From: a bacterium
GTDB lineage: Bacteria; Desulfobacterota; UBA8473
Length of the DNA: 6,885 nt
Direction of reading: 5' to 3'
NCBI GenBank assembly: GCA_009773075.1
Contig: WOUX01000285.1
Location: 1-6,885, forward strand
Part shown: positions 1 through 6,252 of the stretch, one piece after another
Numbering within the stretch: position 1 is the first letter of the stretch
Layout of the letters: each line of letters opens with the position of its first letter
Notes under the pieces: model-generated
The model's input: only the letters and a program-made list of their open reading frames with translations
What the model was told of the DNA's origin: nothing
The model's database searches: none
Translations under genes and position numbers: made by a program

Positions 1-186
1 ATCCGACTTTACGCCTATAGCCTGCCCACCCTTAGCCTTTATCTCATTTGCTACCTTTATGGCATTTTCCTCATTTATGTCAGTAATTACAACCTTGGCC
101 CCCTCTTCAGAAAGCCTGCGTACTGTTGCCTCTCCTATGCCCCTTCCGGAACCGGTCACAACTGCTACTTTATCCTTAACTCTCAT
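1..186 (-). CDS. SDR-family dehydrogenase (FabG-like), N-terminal part only
   Basis: This is the first 62 codons of a short-chain dehydrogenase/reductase; the rest lies beyond the left window edge. The Rossmann nucleotide-binding motif TGSGRGIG is at residues 11-18, after the usual beta strand (VAVVTG). The second beta strand ends in Asp36 (VVITDIN), and in classical SDRs an acidic residue here usually means NAD(H) rather than NADP(H). That favours a catabolic dehydrogenase over the NADPH-dependent FabG of fatty acid synthesis. The ATG at 184-186 follows an AAGGAGGG site at 195-202, just after the stop of the MaoC gene 16 nt upstream. The neighbours suggest a 3-hydroxyacyl-CoA dehydrogenase, probably for the (R)-isomer made by MaoC-type hydratases; this is inference. 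The catalytic Ser-Tyr-Lys lies outside the window, so substrate cannot be judged. Confidence 0.85.
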   Translation of the reverse strand, partial: MRVKDKVAVVTGSGRGIGEATVRRLSEEGAKVVITDINEENAIKVANEIKAKGGQAIGVKSD

Positions 187-202
187 TGTACTTACCCTCC
201 TT

Positions 203-667
203 CTATTTTCTTCTCTTTATCATTAGTGGGGTTTCGCCTTCCTGAACCACTTCTCCCCTCTGGTTATACAGCTCTCTCTTTAATACAAAGACCCCTCTGT
301 CCGGGTTCTTCGTCTCTTTCTTGTCTATTATCCTGACCTTTACAGTAACAGTGTCGCCTATCTTGATAGGGCCTTTGAACTTCCATTCTAACCCGAGAAA
401 GGCTATAAGGTTCCTTGCTGTTTGCTGGCACAATTCTGTACGTGTAAAGAGCCCCGAAGCAATAGATAACCCCAGAAGCCCGTGGGCTATTCTGGTTCCA
501 AACATAGTGCTCTTACCAAATTCTTCACTGGTGTGAAGCTCGTTGTAATCCCCGGAAAGCCCCGCAAAGTTCACAACATCCGCCTCTGTAACAGTTCGGG
601 AGGGAGATGTATACTCTTCCCCAATCTCCAGGTCTTCCCAGTACCTTGGTGCAGATTCTTTCGCCAT
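203..667 (-). CDS. MaoC-like (R)-specific enoyl-CoA hydratase
   Basis: A 154-residue single hot-dog-fold protein of the MaoC/PhaJ dehydratase family, predicted cytoplasmic. Members hydrate trans-2-enoyl-CoA to (R)-3-hydroxyacyl-CoA. The hydratase motif is at residues 39-45 (GDYNELH): Asp40 and His45, five residues apart, match the catalytic Asp/His pair of PhaJ-type enzymes. It is followed by the family-typical TRIAHGLLGLS (58-68), then the IKIGDTVTVKV strand region (about 101-111). Glu43 replaces the proline usual in the GDxNPxH motif, a mild departure. Length is normal for a stand-alone MaoC protein. The ATG at 665-667 has an AAAGGAG site at 674-680 with 6 nt spacing. It sits between an acyl-CoA dehydrogenase and an SDR, so it plausibly provides the hydration step of the same spiral. 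Chain length and substrate cannot be read from the sequence. Confidence 0.88.
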   Translation of the reverse strand: MAKESAPRYWEDLEIGEEYTSPSRTVTEADVVNFAGLSGDYNELHTSEEFGKSTMFGTRIAHGLLGLSIASGLFTRTELCQQTARNLIAFLGLEWKFKGPIKIGDTVTVKVRIIDKKETKNPDRGVFVLKRELYNQRGEVVQEGETPLMIKRRK

Positions 668-704
668 ATTAAACTCCTTTCTTTACAATGATTCATTCTT
701 GATT

Positions 705-746
705 CTGACTCCTGACTCCTGACTTCCGACTCCCGACCCCTGACCG
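705..746. repeat. Tandem heptamer repeat, six units (CTGACTC family)
   Basis: Six contiguous 7-bp units fill 42 bp in phase: two identical CTGACTC copies at 705-711 and 712-718, then four units at 719-746 that differ from it by one to three bases. Consensus is C-Y-G-A-C-Y-C. It lies in the gap between acyl-CoA dehydrogenase 1 (stop at 762) and the MaoC gene (start at 667). The same family of units occurs at 1946-2017, on the other side of the dehydrogenase gene. No coding role is evident. It resembles the short tandemly repeated heptamers known from intergenic DNA of some bacteria. Confidence 0.85.
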
Positions 747-761
747 CTTACTCTCTTACCA

Positions 762-1913
762 TCACCTAATAGCAGACATACCCAGGACATCTCTCCCTAT
801 TATCAACGTCTGAATCTCCGTGGTACCCTCTGGGATCATCGCCCCTCTGGCATCCCTGAAATACCGTTCTATCGGAAACTCCTTGGAGTAACCGTACCCT
901 CCATGAACCTGTAATGCATTGGACGCAGTTTTGAAGGCCGCCTCGCAGGCAAAAAGCTTTGCGACAGAACAAAATCTATCACACCTGCCACCTGTGTCCA
1001 GACACTTGGCTGCCTGATAGCCTAAAAGACGAGATGCCATGGTATCGGCTACCATTTCCACTATGAGTTTCTGAACCAGTTGGAAGCTGCCGATGGGTTT
1101 GCCGAATTGTTTCCTCTCTTTCGCATACTTTACTGAGGCATCAATACATGCCTGGGCAATACCTACGGAACCCATAGCAACATTATGCCTCCCTTCATTC
1201 AATGTTGTAAGGGCAATCTTGAGACCTTTACCTTCCGGCCCGAATATGTTTTCTTTGGGAACTTTAGCATCTTCAAATACAAGCTCAGATGCAACCATGG
1301 CATGCCCGAACATCTTCTCTATATTCGTAGCTGAATAAGTAGTCTCTTCCTTATCTACGATAAAAGCAGATATTCCACCAGGGCCTTTGCTCTTATCTGT
1401 AGAAGCAAATATAATCCCTACATCAGCGGTACTTCCGTTGGTAACCCACATCTTAGTCCCATTCACAATAAAATGACTACCCTGCAGGTCAGCCCTCGTC
1501 TCTATACCTGATGCATCAGATCCCACATTGGGCTCGGTTATAGCCAGGAATCCGGTTTTGTCCGCAGAGAGCAGGGATGGGATGAATCTCTTCTTCTGCT
1601 CCTCTGTACCGTTTACGCAAATGGTATAGGGAATCAGATTTAATGGACCGTTTGCCATTATTCTAAGGGCACCCCATGTTCTGCCGGCCTCCTCCATAAG
1701 TATTCCAAGAGAGATATAGTCAAGCCCTAAGCCACCATATTCCGGCGGTACCAGGGCGCCAACATATCCCAGAGGGATGAGCTTCTTAATAAGATCTCTG
1801 GGCATCTCCTTCTTTTTCTCACACTCCTCCACAATAGGGGCTACTTCGTTATCCATAAATTTCTTAACAGTGTCTTGAAGAATCTTCTGCTCTTCGGTTA
1901 ATTCAAAGTCCAT
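762..1913 (-). CDS. Acyl-CoA dehydrogenase 1, possibly for a dicarboxylyl-CoA substrate
   Basis: A 383-residue FAD-dependent acyl-CoA dehydrogenase of normal length, introducing the alpha-beta double bond and presumably passing electrons to an electron-transfer flavoprotein. Order: N-terminal helical domain (about 1-120), FAD/substrate motif AITEPNVGSD (124-133) with the beta-domain continuing through NGTKMWVTNG (151-160), then the C-terminal helical domain with RKQFGKPIGSFQ (267-278), QVHGGYGY (335-342) and IPEGTTEIQ (360-368). Glu362 is in the position of the catalytic base of short/medium-chain enzymes; Pro361 replaces the usual Tyr. Arg84 aligns, by its 18-residue distance to the GTEEQ segment, with the carboxylate-binding Arg94 of glutaryl-CoA dehydrogenase. 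The ATG at 1911-1913 was chosen over one 27 nt upstream because AAGGAGG at 1920-1926 sits 6 nt before it and family homology starts at MDFELTEEQ. The substrate is not proven. Confidence 0.93.
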   Translation of the reverse strand: MDFELTEEQKILQDTVKKFMDNEVAPIVEECEKKKEMPRDLIKKLIPLGYVGALVPPEYGGLGLDYISLGILMEEAGRTWGALRIMANGPLNLIPYTICVNGTEEQKKRFIPSLLSADKTGFLAITEPNVGSDASGIETRADLQGSHFIVNGTKMWVTNGSTADVGIIFASTDKSKGPGGISAFIVDKEETTYSATNIEKMFGHAMVASELVFEDAKVPKENIFGPEGKGLKIALTTLNEGRHNVAMGSVGIAQACIDASVKYAKERKQFGKPIGSFQLVQKLIVEMVADTMASRLLGYQAAKCLDTGGRCDRFCSVAKLFACEAAFKTASNALQVHGGYGYSKEFPIERYFRDARGAMIPEGTTEIQTLIIGRDVLGMSAIR

Positions 1914-1943
1914 CAATAACCTCCTTATATAACTGTTCATAGA

Positions 1944-2017
1944 GGTCAGGGATCAGCTGTCAGTCAAACCTTTTAGTGAATACTGACAACTGAAACCTGA
2001 CCCCTGACAACTGAGCA
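1944..2017. repeat. Heptamer repeat with inverted units, potential long hairpin
   Basis: Five in-phase 7-bp units of the form CTGANNN run from 1983 to 2017 (CTGACAA occurs twice, CTGACCC once). Three units of the complementary form TCAGNNN run from 1946 to 1966. Together they form an imperfect inverted repeat: 1944-1964 pairs with 1982-2002 at 18 of 21 positions around a 17-nt loop. There is no T-tract on either side, so it does not look like an intrinsic terminator. It fills most of the gap between acyl-CoA dehydrogenases 2 and 1, and its units match the family at 705-746. Confidence 0.8.
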
Positions 2018-2021
2018 ATAA

Positions 2022-3092
2022 TCAACTCAGCAAATTCTTTGCTATTATATGATGATGGATCTGGCTTGTCCCTTCAACTATCTGAAGGATCTTTGCATCC
2101 CTCATCATCCTCTCCACAGGGTAGTCTTTCATGTAACCATAGCCGCCGAATATCTGAACCACATCGGTTGTTACCCTCATGCACATATCCGAGGCAAAAC
2201 ACTTCAATGCCCGGGCTGCCTCTATATTCATTGCCATGTTTGCAACCATAAACTGGAGTCCTTGAAATTGAGCAATCGGCCTTCCAAATTGGTGCCTTTC
2301 TTTCATGTACTGAATTGCCTGATCCAGGGCAGCCTGAGCCAGCCCGCAAGAGAACCCTCCCAAACCACACCTGACCAGGTCTAACCCCTCAAAGGCGAGC
2401 TTTAGCCCTTTCCCCACACCACCACACATGTATTCCTTGGCAACCCTCACATCCTCAAAGATCATCTCTGCGGTTTGTGAACCCCGTATACCCATCTTCT
2501 CTTCTATCTTTCCCACTGAGAGACCCTTTACATCCCTGTCCATGTAAAAAAGGGATATCCCATCCGCTCCTTTGCCTGGACCCGTGACAGCCCACACCCC
2601 GTAAAAATCCGCCACGCCACCATTGGTTATAAAACGTTTGGTTCCGTTGATAACCCACTCATCACCTTCCAGAGAAGCCTTTGTTTTCAATGATGCTGCG
2701 TCAGATCCTGCCTCCGGTTCTGTGAGACAAAAAGCACCCAATTCCTCCTTTGCCATCTTCGTAAAGTATCTTTCCGCCAGGAATTCATTCCCTCCAAGAA
2801 ATAGAGGACGAACCAGGGCTAAATGGCCGATAAGGGTACAACCCATTGAGGGACTGAAGTATCCCAGTTCCTCAAGGACTATGGTCAGGGTAGTAGCATT
2901 TGCCTCAGAGCCACCGTACTTAACAGGGGCAGGCAGCCCAAATATGCCGATTTCCTTTAATAATCTAAGGCTTTCATGGTCGAATTTATCCGCCCTGTCG
3001 CTCTCAACAGTAAGCCTTTCCAGCTTGTCCTTCCCCAACTTTCTCAGGGTATCCCTCAGGATCTTCTGTTCTTCAGTAAACTCGATACACAT
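2022..3092 (-). CDS. Acyl-CoA dehydrogenase 2, with internal 21-residue deletion
   Basis: A 356-residue acyl-CoA dehydrogenase, shorter than the usual 380 or so. The family landmarks are present: FTEEQKILRD at the N-terminus, FAD/substrate motif CLTEPEAGSD (122-131), NGTKRFITNG (149-158), RHQFGRPIAQFQ (266-277), QIFGGYGYMKDYPVER (313-328) and IVEGTSQI (338-345), where Glu340 is in the catalytic-base position. Between Arg294 and the GGYGY motif there are only 21 residues, against 42 in acyl-CoA dehydrogenase 1 of this window and about that in typical members. The missing piece is the end of one C-terminal-domain helix, a loop and the start of the next; the reading frame is kept. The position matching Arg84 of dehydrogenase 1 is Met83, so the substrates probably differ. 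The ATG at 3090-3092 has AAGGAGGAGG at 3097-3106. It follows the epimerase gene by 24 nt. Whether it is active is uncertain. Confidence 0.88.
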   Translation of the reverse strand: MCIEFTEEQKILRDTLRKLGKDKLERLTVESDRADKFDHESLRLLKEIGIFGLPAPVKYGGSEANATTLTIVLEELGYFSPSMGCTLIGHLALVRPLFLGGNEFLAERYFTKMAKEELGAFCLTEPEAGSDAASLKTKASLEGDEWVINGTKRFITNGGVADFYGVWAVTGPGKGADGISLFYMDRDVKGLSVGKIEEKMGIRGSQTAEMIFEDVRVAKEYMCGGVGKGLKLAFEGLDLVRCGLGGFSCGLAQAALDQAIQYMKERHQFGRPIAQFQGLQFMVANMAMNIEAARALKCFASDMCMRVTTDVVQIFGGYGYMKDYPVERMMRDAKILQIVEGTSQIHHHIIAKNLLS

Positions 3093-3116
3093 CTTTCCTC
3101 CTCCTTCCAGAGATAA

Positions 3117-3521
3117 TCAAACCTTTGCCGGCTCTATAATCTCAATAAGAACACCAAAAATATCTTTCGGATGCAGAAAACAGATCTTGTTTCCCCCCGA
3201 ACCCACAGTACCCTTTCCAACAACCTTGAGTCCCTGGTTTTCAAAGTGAGCTATTGCCTTTTCCATATCTTCCACTTGCAGCGATACGTGGTGGATGCCT
3301 TCTCCCCTACTTTCGATAAATTTCCCCATAACACCGTCGGGATCGATCGTCTGCGAAAGCTCAAACCTGTTTTCCCCCATGGAAACCATGGCGGATTCCA
3401 GTTTCTGGCCCTCGAAGACCTTTCGGAATATTACCTCCGCACCAAAGGCATTCTCAAACAAAGAAACCGCTTTGTCAAGGTCTTTAACGGCTACCCCTAC
3501 ATGATTTATCTTTTTTATCAT
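3117..3521 (-). CDS. mce: Methylmalonyl-CoA epimerase-like VOC protein
   Basis: A 134-residue glyoxalase/VOC-fold protein most like methylmalonyl-CoA epimerase, which interconverts (S)- and (R)-methylmalonyl-CoA using a divalent metal and links propionyl-CoA to succinyl-CoA. Two beta-alpha-beta-beta-beta repeats are visible: INHVGVAVKDL (5-15) and GIHHVSLQVEDM (75-86), with C-terminal CFLHPKD...GVLIEI (114-128). By position, likely metal ligands are His7, Glu54, His78 and Glu127, and Glu37 may match a catalytic glutamate; these are by-eye alignments. The start is taken as ATG 3519-3521, with AAAGGAG at 3530-3536 and 8 nt spacing; a TTG one codon upstream is less likely. The first 38 nt overlap the end of recN in another frame, and the ribosome binding site lies inside recN, so translation may be coupled. 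Another VOC enzyme acting on an acyl-CoA remains possible. Confidence 0.8.
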   Translation of the reverse strand: MIKKINHVGVAVKDLDKAVSLFENAFGAEVIFRKVFEGQKLESAMVSMGENRFELSQTIDPDGVMGKFIESRGEGIHHVSLQVEDMEKAIAHFENQGLKVVGKGTVGSGGNKICFLHPKDIFGVLIEIIEPAKV

Positions 3522-5238
3522 CAACTCTACTCCTTTCCGGTAAGTAACTACCTATGTTCATGGTCTCTATCATCTCTCTGGCATGCTTTTTAACCGTTTC
3601 AGTAATCTCCGCTCCAGCAAGCATTCGTGCAATCTCGCCTATCCTCTCCTCCTTATCCAATCTCCTCACCGATGTAGCAGTCCGACCATCTTTGACCTTC
3701 TTGCTTATGTTGTAATGTGTATCTGCAAAGCGGGCAATCTGCGGCAGATGGGTAATACAAATAACCTGATGGAACTTTGAAAGAGATTTGAGTTTTTGTC
3801 CCACTATATCGGCCACCCTTCCGCCAATACCTGCATCTACTTCGTCGAAGATCAATGTCTCTACTCCACCCTTTTGTGCCAATATACTCTTTAAGGCAAG
3901 GATAACCCTTGACAACTCCCCTCCTGATGCAATCCTGGAAAGGGCTCTGGGAGATTCCCCCGGATTGGGGGATAATAGAAATTCAACATCATCTATCCCC
4001 TTACCGGTAATCCTAAGTTCACCTATATCTACATTCTCATCCAAATTATCCCTTGTGTTAAAACGGTGGTTATTAATACCTACCTCAAATACAGTTTTTT
4101 CCATCCCCACCGACCACAATTCTTTCTCAATACTGTGCTTCAGTTTTTCTGCTGTGGTTCTCCTCTTATCCGAGAGGTCCTCTGCCATCTTCAGTATTTC
4201 CATCTCAGTATCATGGAGTTCATTCTTAAGGTTGGTTATAGTGTCTTCACTGTTTGAAATATCCTTTAGCTCTCTCTGGATTCTATCCTTATATTGAAGA
4301 ATTTCCTCGATTGTGGAACCATACTTCTTCTTCAGTTTATTGATCTCCAGAAGTCTCTGTTCCGCTTCCTCCAATTTAGCAGGATCGAATTCTATCTTCT
4401 GGGCATAGTCCCGAAGAGATAAGGCTATATCTTCCAGTTCAATGATAGAGGATTCCATGGCATCGTACAGTTTCCCTAATGAACTGTCAATCCTGGAGAT
4501 ATCTTTGATTTCCAACACAGATTCTTTTGCTCCATAAATGGTATTATAGGCATGGTTAGAATACTCCAGGAGTTTCTCCGAATTTATAAGGATATCCTTC
4601 TCTCTCTTTATATCCTCATCTTCTCCAACCTTGAGATTTGCCCTTTCTATTTCATTCCGTTGAAAATCCAGAAGGGATTCCCTTTCTGCCCTCTTATCGG
4701 CAGCATGAGTAAGATCAACCAACTCATTTCTCAGTTTAAGGAGTCTCTTAAAAAGGGTCCCTACTTTTTCTCTAAGAGAATGGAGGCTGCCAAAGTCATC
4801 AAGGATGTCAATATGCCTTTCAGGATTGAGGAGCAACTGGCTTTCATGCTGTCCTGAGATGGCGATCAAGTCCTCTCCTATTCCGGCAAGCATACCCAGA
4901 GTAGCCAATCCTCCATTTATAAAAACCTTATTCTTGCCAGAGTGAGAAATCACTCGCTTGATAACCAGGCTCTCCTCTTTTTCAATTCCTAACCCATCTA
5001 TCTTATTTAAGATTGTGTTGTTATCAGAAATATCAAAAAGGGCATCTACTATTGCCTCTTCCTCGTCGCTTCTTATTATGTCCGCAGATGTCCTTCTGCC
5101 TTGAATCAGGTTAATGGCATTGATTATTATGGATTTGCCGGCTCCTGTCTCGCCGGAGAGTACATTGAGACCCTCGGAAAAAGAGAGGGTTAATTCATCA
5201 ATGATGGCAAAACTCTTAATAGTAAGCTCACTCAGCAT
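3484..5238 (-). CDS. recN: DNA repair protein RecN (SMC-like ATPase)
   Basis: A 584-residue RecN, a cytoplasmic SMC-related ATPase that acts in double-strand-break repair with RecA. The N-terminal half-ATPase has Walker A GETGAGKS (29-36) and the Q-loop segment ISGQHESQLLL (127-137). The middle, about 150-375, is rich in Lys, Glu and Leu and forms the coiled-coil arms. The C-terminal half has signature SGGELSR (438-444), Walker B TLIFDEVD (461-468) and the ITHLPQIA segment (495-502) with the switch His497. All ATPase motifs are intact. The typical family C-terminus ends near HAREMI (552-557); here about 25 further hydrophilic residues run into the epimerase gene. The start is 10 nt after the nadK stop, without a well-placed Shine-Dalgarno site (nearest GGGGAG is about 18 nt away), so re-initiation after nadK is likely. 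The adjacency to nadK is common in bacteria. Nothing in the sequence shows a LexA box within this window. Confidence 0.97.
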   Translation of the reverse strand: MLSELTIKSFAIIDELTLSFSEGLNVLSGETGAGKSIIINAINLIQGRRTSADIIRSDEEEAIVDALFDISDNNTILNKIDGLGIEKEESLVIKRVISHSGKNKVFINGGLATLGMLAGIGEDLIAISGQHESQLLLNPERHIDILDDFGSLHSLREKVGTLFKRLLKLRNELVDLTHAADKRAERESLLDFQRNEIERANLKVGEDEDIKREKDILINSEKLLEYSNHAYNTIYGAKESVLEIKDISRIDSSLGKLYDAMESSIIELEDIALSLRDYAQKIEFDPAKLEEAEQRLLEINKLKKKYGSTIEEILQYKDRIQRELKDISNSEDTITNLKNELHDTEMEILKMAEDLSDKRRTTAEKLKHSIEKELWSVGMEKTVFEVGINNHRFNTRDNLDENVDIGELRITGKGIDDVEFLLSPNPGESPRALSRIASGGELSRVILALKSILAQKGGVETLIFDEVDAGIGGRVADIVGQKLKSLSKFHQVICITHLPQIARFADTHYNISKKVKDGRTATSVRRLDKEERIGEIARMLAGAEITETVKKHAREMIETMNIGSYLPERSRVDDKKDKSCRGSR

Positions 5239-5248
5239 TATTCTTGGC

Positions 5249-6103
5249 TTATCGTTCTCCCCATTTCAGCTTTGTTCTCAAAACCTCGAAATAATTTTTA
5301 TGGAGAGGTTCTATAAGGTAAACAGGATTTTTTGCCTTTTTTATCTCCAGCATACTGCCGGCATCGAAGGCAAAACCTACCTGACCATCCAGGGTTAAGA
5401 ACACATCCTCATTCCTGGAGATAAGAATTACTTCAATAGTTACATTGTCTGGTAAAATGAGGGGCCTGTTGGTAAGGGTATGAGGGCAGATAGGGGTGAT
5501 TATTACAGAGTGCAGAGGCGGATAAACGATAGGGCCTCCTGCAGAAAGTGAATATGCCGTTGAACCTGTGGGAGTACATATTATTAATCCATCGGCTTTA
5601 AAAGTGGTCAGATACTTGCCATTTATAGTGATTTCTAAATCAATAATTCTGGACAGAGCCCCTTTGTTAATAACTGCATCATTCAGTACCCTGTATTTAT
5701 CGACCTTCTTCCCTTCACGGTGAAGACTGACTTTCAGCGCTGTTCGATTGCTGAGTTTGTAGTCACCTCTGATAACGCTTTCCAAAACAGGGTATAACTC
5801 ATCCATGGTTATGGCAGTAAGGAACCCAAGCCCACCAAGATTTACCCCCAGAATCGGCACCTTCCTGTTACCTATTGCCCTGGCAACACTGAGCAGGGTT
5901 CCATCCCCGCCCAGTACGATAATCATATCTACCAATGAAGGAATCCTGGCTATATCATAGCTATCTGGGTGTTTAATCAAGGAAGCCAGTCCGGTGTCTA
6001 AAAAGATATCAATAGAACGCTCACCTAACCATTCAACAAGCCTCTTTGTAACCTCTATTGCCTCTGGCTTATTGGGCTTTGCAATAATCCCGATCTTTTT
6101 CAT
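5249..6103 (-). CDS. nadK: NAD kinase (ATP-NAD kinase)
   Basis: A 284-residue cytoplasmic NAD kinase, which phosphorylates NAD to NADP, the only route to NADP. The diagnostic GGDGT motif is at 65-69 (catalytic Asp67) and is followed by the NLGGLGFL loop (88-95), NDAVI (141-145), the second-domain segment KADGLIICTPTGSTAYSLSAGGP (169-191) and a terminal LDGQ (238-241). These cover both domains of the family, and length is typical. The ATG at 6101-6103 gives a conventional MKKIGIIAKP first strand; only a weak GAGAG lies upstream. It is the first of the leftward genes and lies divergently from the higBA-like operon, separated by 155 bp. A candidate promoter is at 6144-6172. Confidence 0.97.
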   Translation of the reverse strand: MKKIGIIAKPNKPEAIEVTKRLVEWLGERSIDIFLDTGLASLIKHPDSYDIARIPSLVDMIIVLGGDGTLLSVARAIGNRKVPILGVNLGGLGFLTAITMDELYPVLESVIRGDYKLSNRTALKVSLHREGKKVDKYRVLNDAVINKGALSRIIDLEITINGKYLTTFKADGLIICTPTGSTAYSLSAGGPIVYPPLHSVIITPICPHTLTNRPLILPDNVTIEVILISRNEDVFLTLDGQVGFAFDAGSMLEIKKAKNPVYLIEPLHKNYFEVLRTKLKWGER

Positions 6104-6143
6104 AAAATATACTCTCGGCAGGTTGTGCGAAGGTTTAATAATT

Positions 6144-6172
6144 ATTTAACATAAAAATTAAGGGATTGTCCA
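6144..6172 (-). promoter_or_regulatory. Candidate sigma-70 promoter for nadK-recN
   Basis: On the minus strand, TGGACA (6172-6167, five of six matches to the -35 consensus) is followed 17 nt later by TTAAAT (6149-6144, four of six to the -10). A start near 6137 would leave a leader of about 34 nt before the nadK ATG. The region is AT-rich, so chance matches are easy and other -10 sites overlap it. Confidence 0.4.
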
Positions 6173-6223
6173 TTTAAAAAATTGAACAAAAGGTTATATG
6201 CGGATACAAGTATATTTATTTTA

Positions 6224-6252
6224 TTGACATACATCTCAAATTGAGATAAACA
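6224..6252 (+). promoter_or_regulatory. higBA-like operon promoter
   Basis: A perfect -35 box TTGACA is at 6224-6229. With 17-nt spacing the -10 is TAAACA at 6247-6252, which is weak; an overlapping GATAAA at 6245-6250 with 15-nt spacing matches four of six. Either choice puts the start of transcription at about 6257-6259, at the toxin ATG (6259). The -35 is the strongest promoter element in the intergenic region and points at the toxin gene. Confidence 0.65.
6233..6247. promoter_or_regulatory. Perfect 7-1-7 palindrome, probable HigA operator
   Basis: ATCTCAA and TTGAGAT flank one central A as a perfect inverted repeat. It fills most of the spacer between the -35 and -10 boxes of the toxin-antitoxin promoter, the classical position for an autorepressor. 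HigA-type antitoxins carry an Xre-like helix-turn-helix and bind such operators, so HigA is the probable ligand; this is inference. Confidence 0.7.

Noticed and set aside
705..746. A small CRISPR array
   Set aside because: Units are 7 bp and directly abutting, with no unique spacers and no cas genes nearby.
1914..1940. An upstream ATG extending dehydrogenase 1 by nine residues
   Set aside because: The ribosome binding site AAGGAGG at 1920-1926 would fall inside the gene, and family homology starts at the later ATG.
1944..2002. An intrinsic terminator between the two dehydrogenase genes
   Set aside because: The stem is imperfect and no T-run follows on either strand; the structure is better explained by inverted heptamer repeats.
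2623..3249. A 208-codon open frame on the plus strand, antisense to dehydrogenase 2 and the epimerase
   Set aside because: Its translation is low in complexity and unlike any family, while the opposite strand encodes clear conserved motifs. It is a shadow frame.
3788..4297. A 169-codon plus-strand open frame inside recN
   Set aside because: It is Ser- and Phe-rich, mirrors the coiled-coil and ATPase codons of recN, and has no plausible start signal.
6136..6150. AT-rich palindrome (AATAATTATT) as a further operator
   Set aside because: It is short and made only of A and T, so it is expected by chance in this AT-rich gap.
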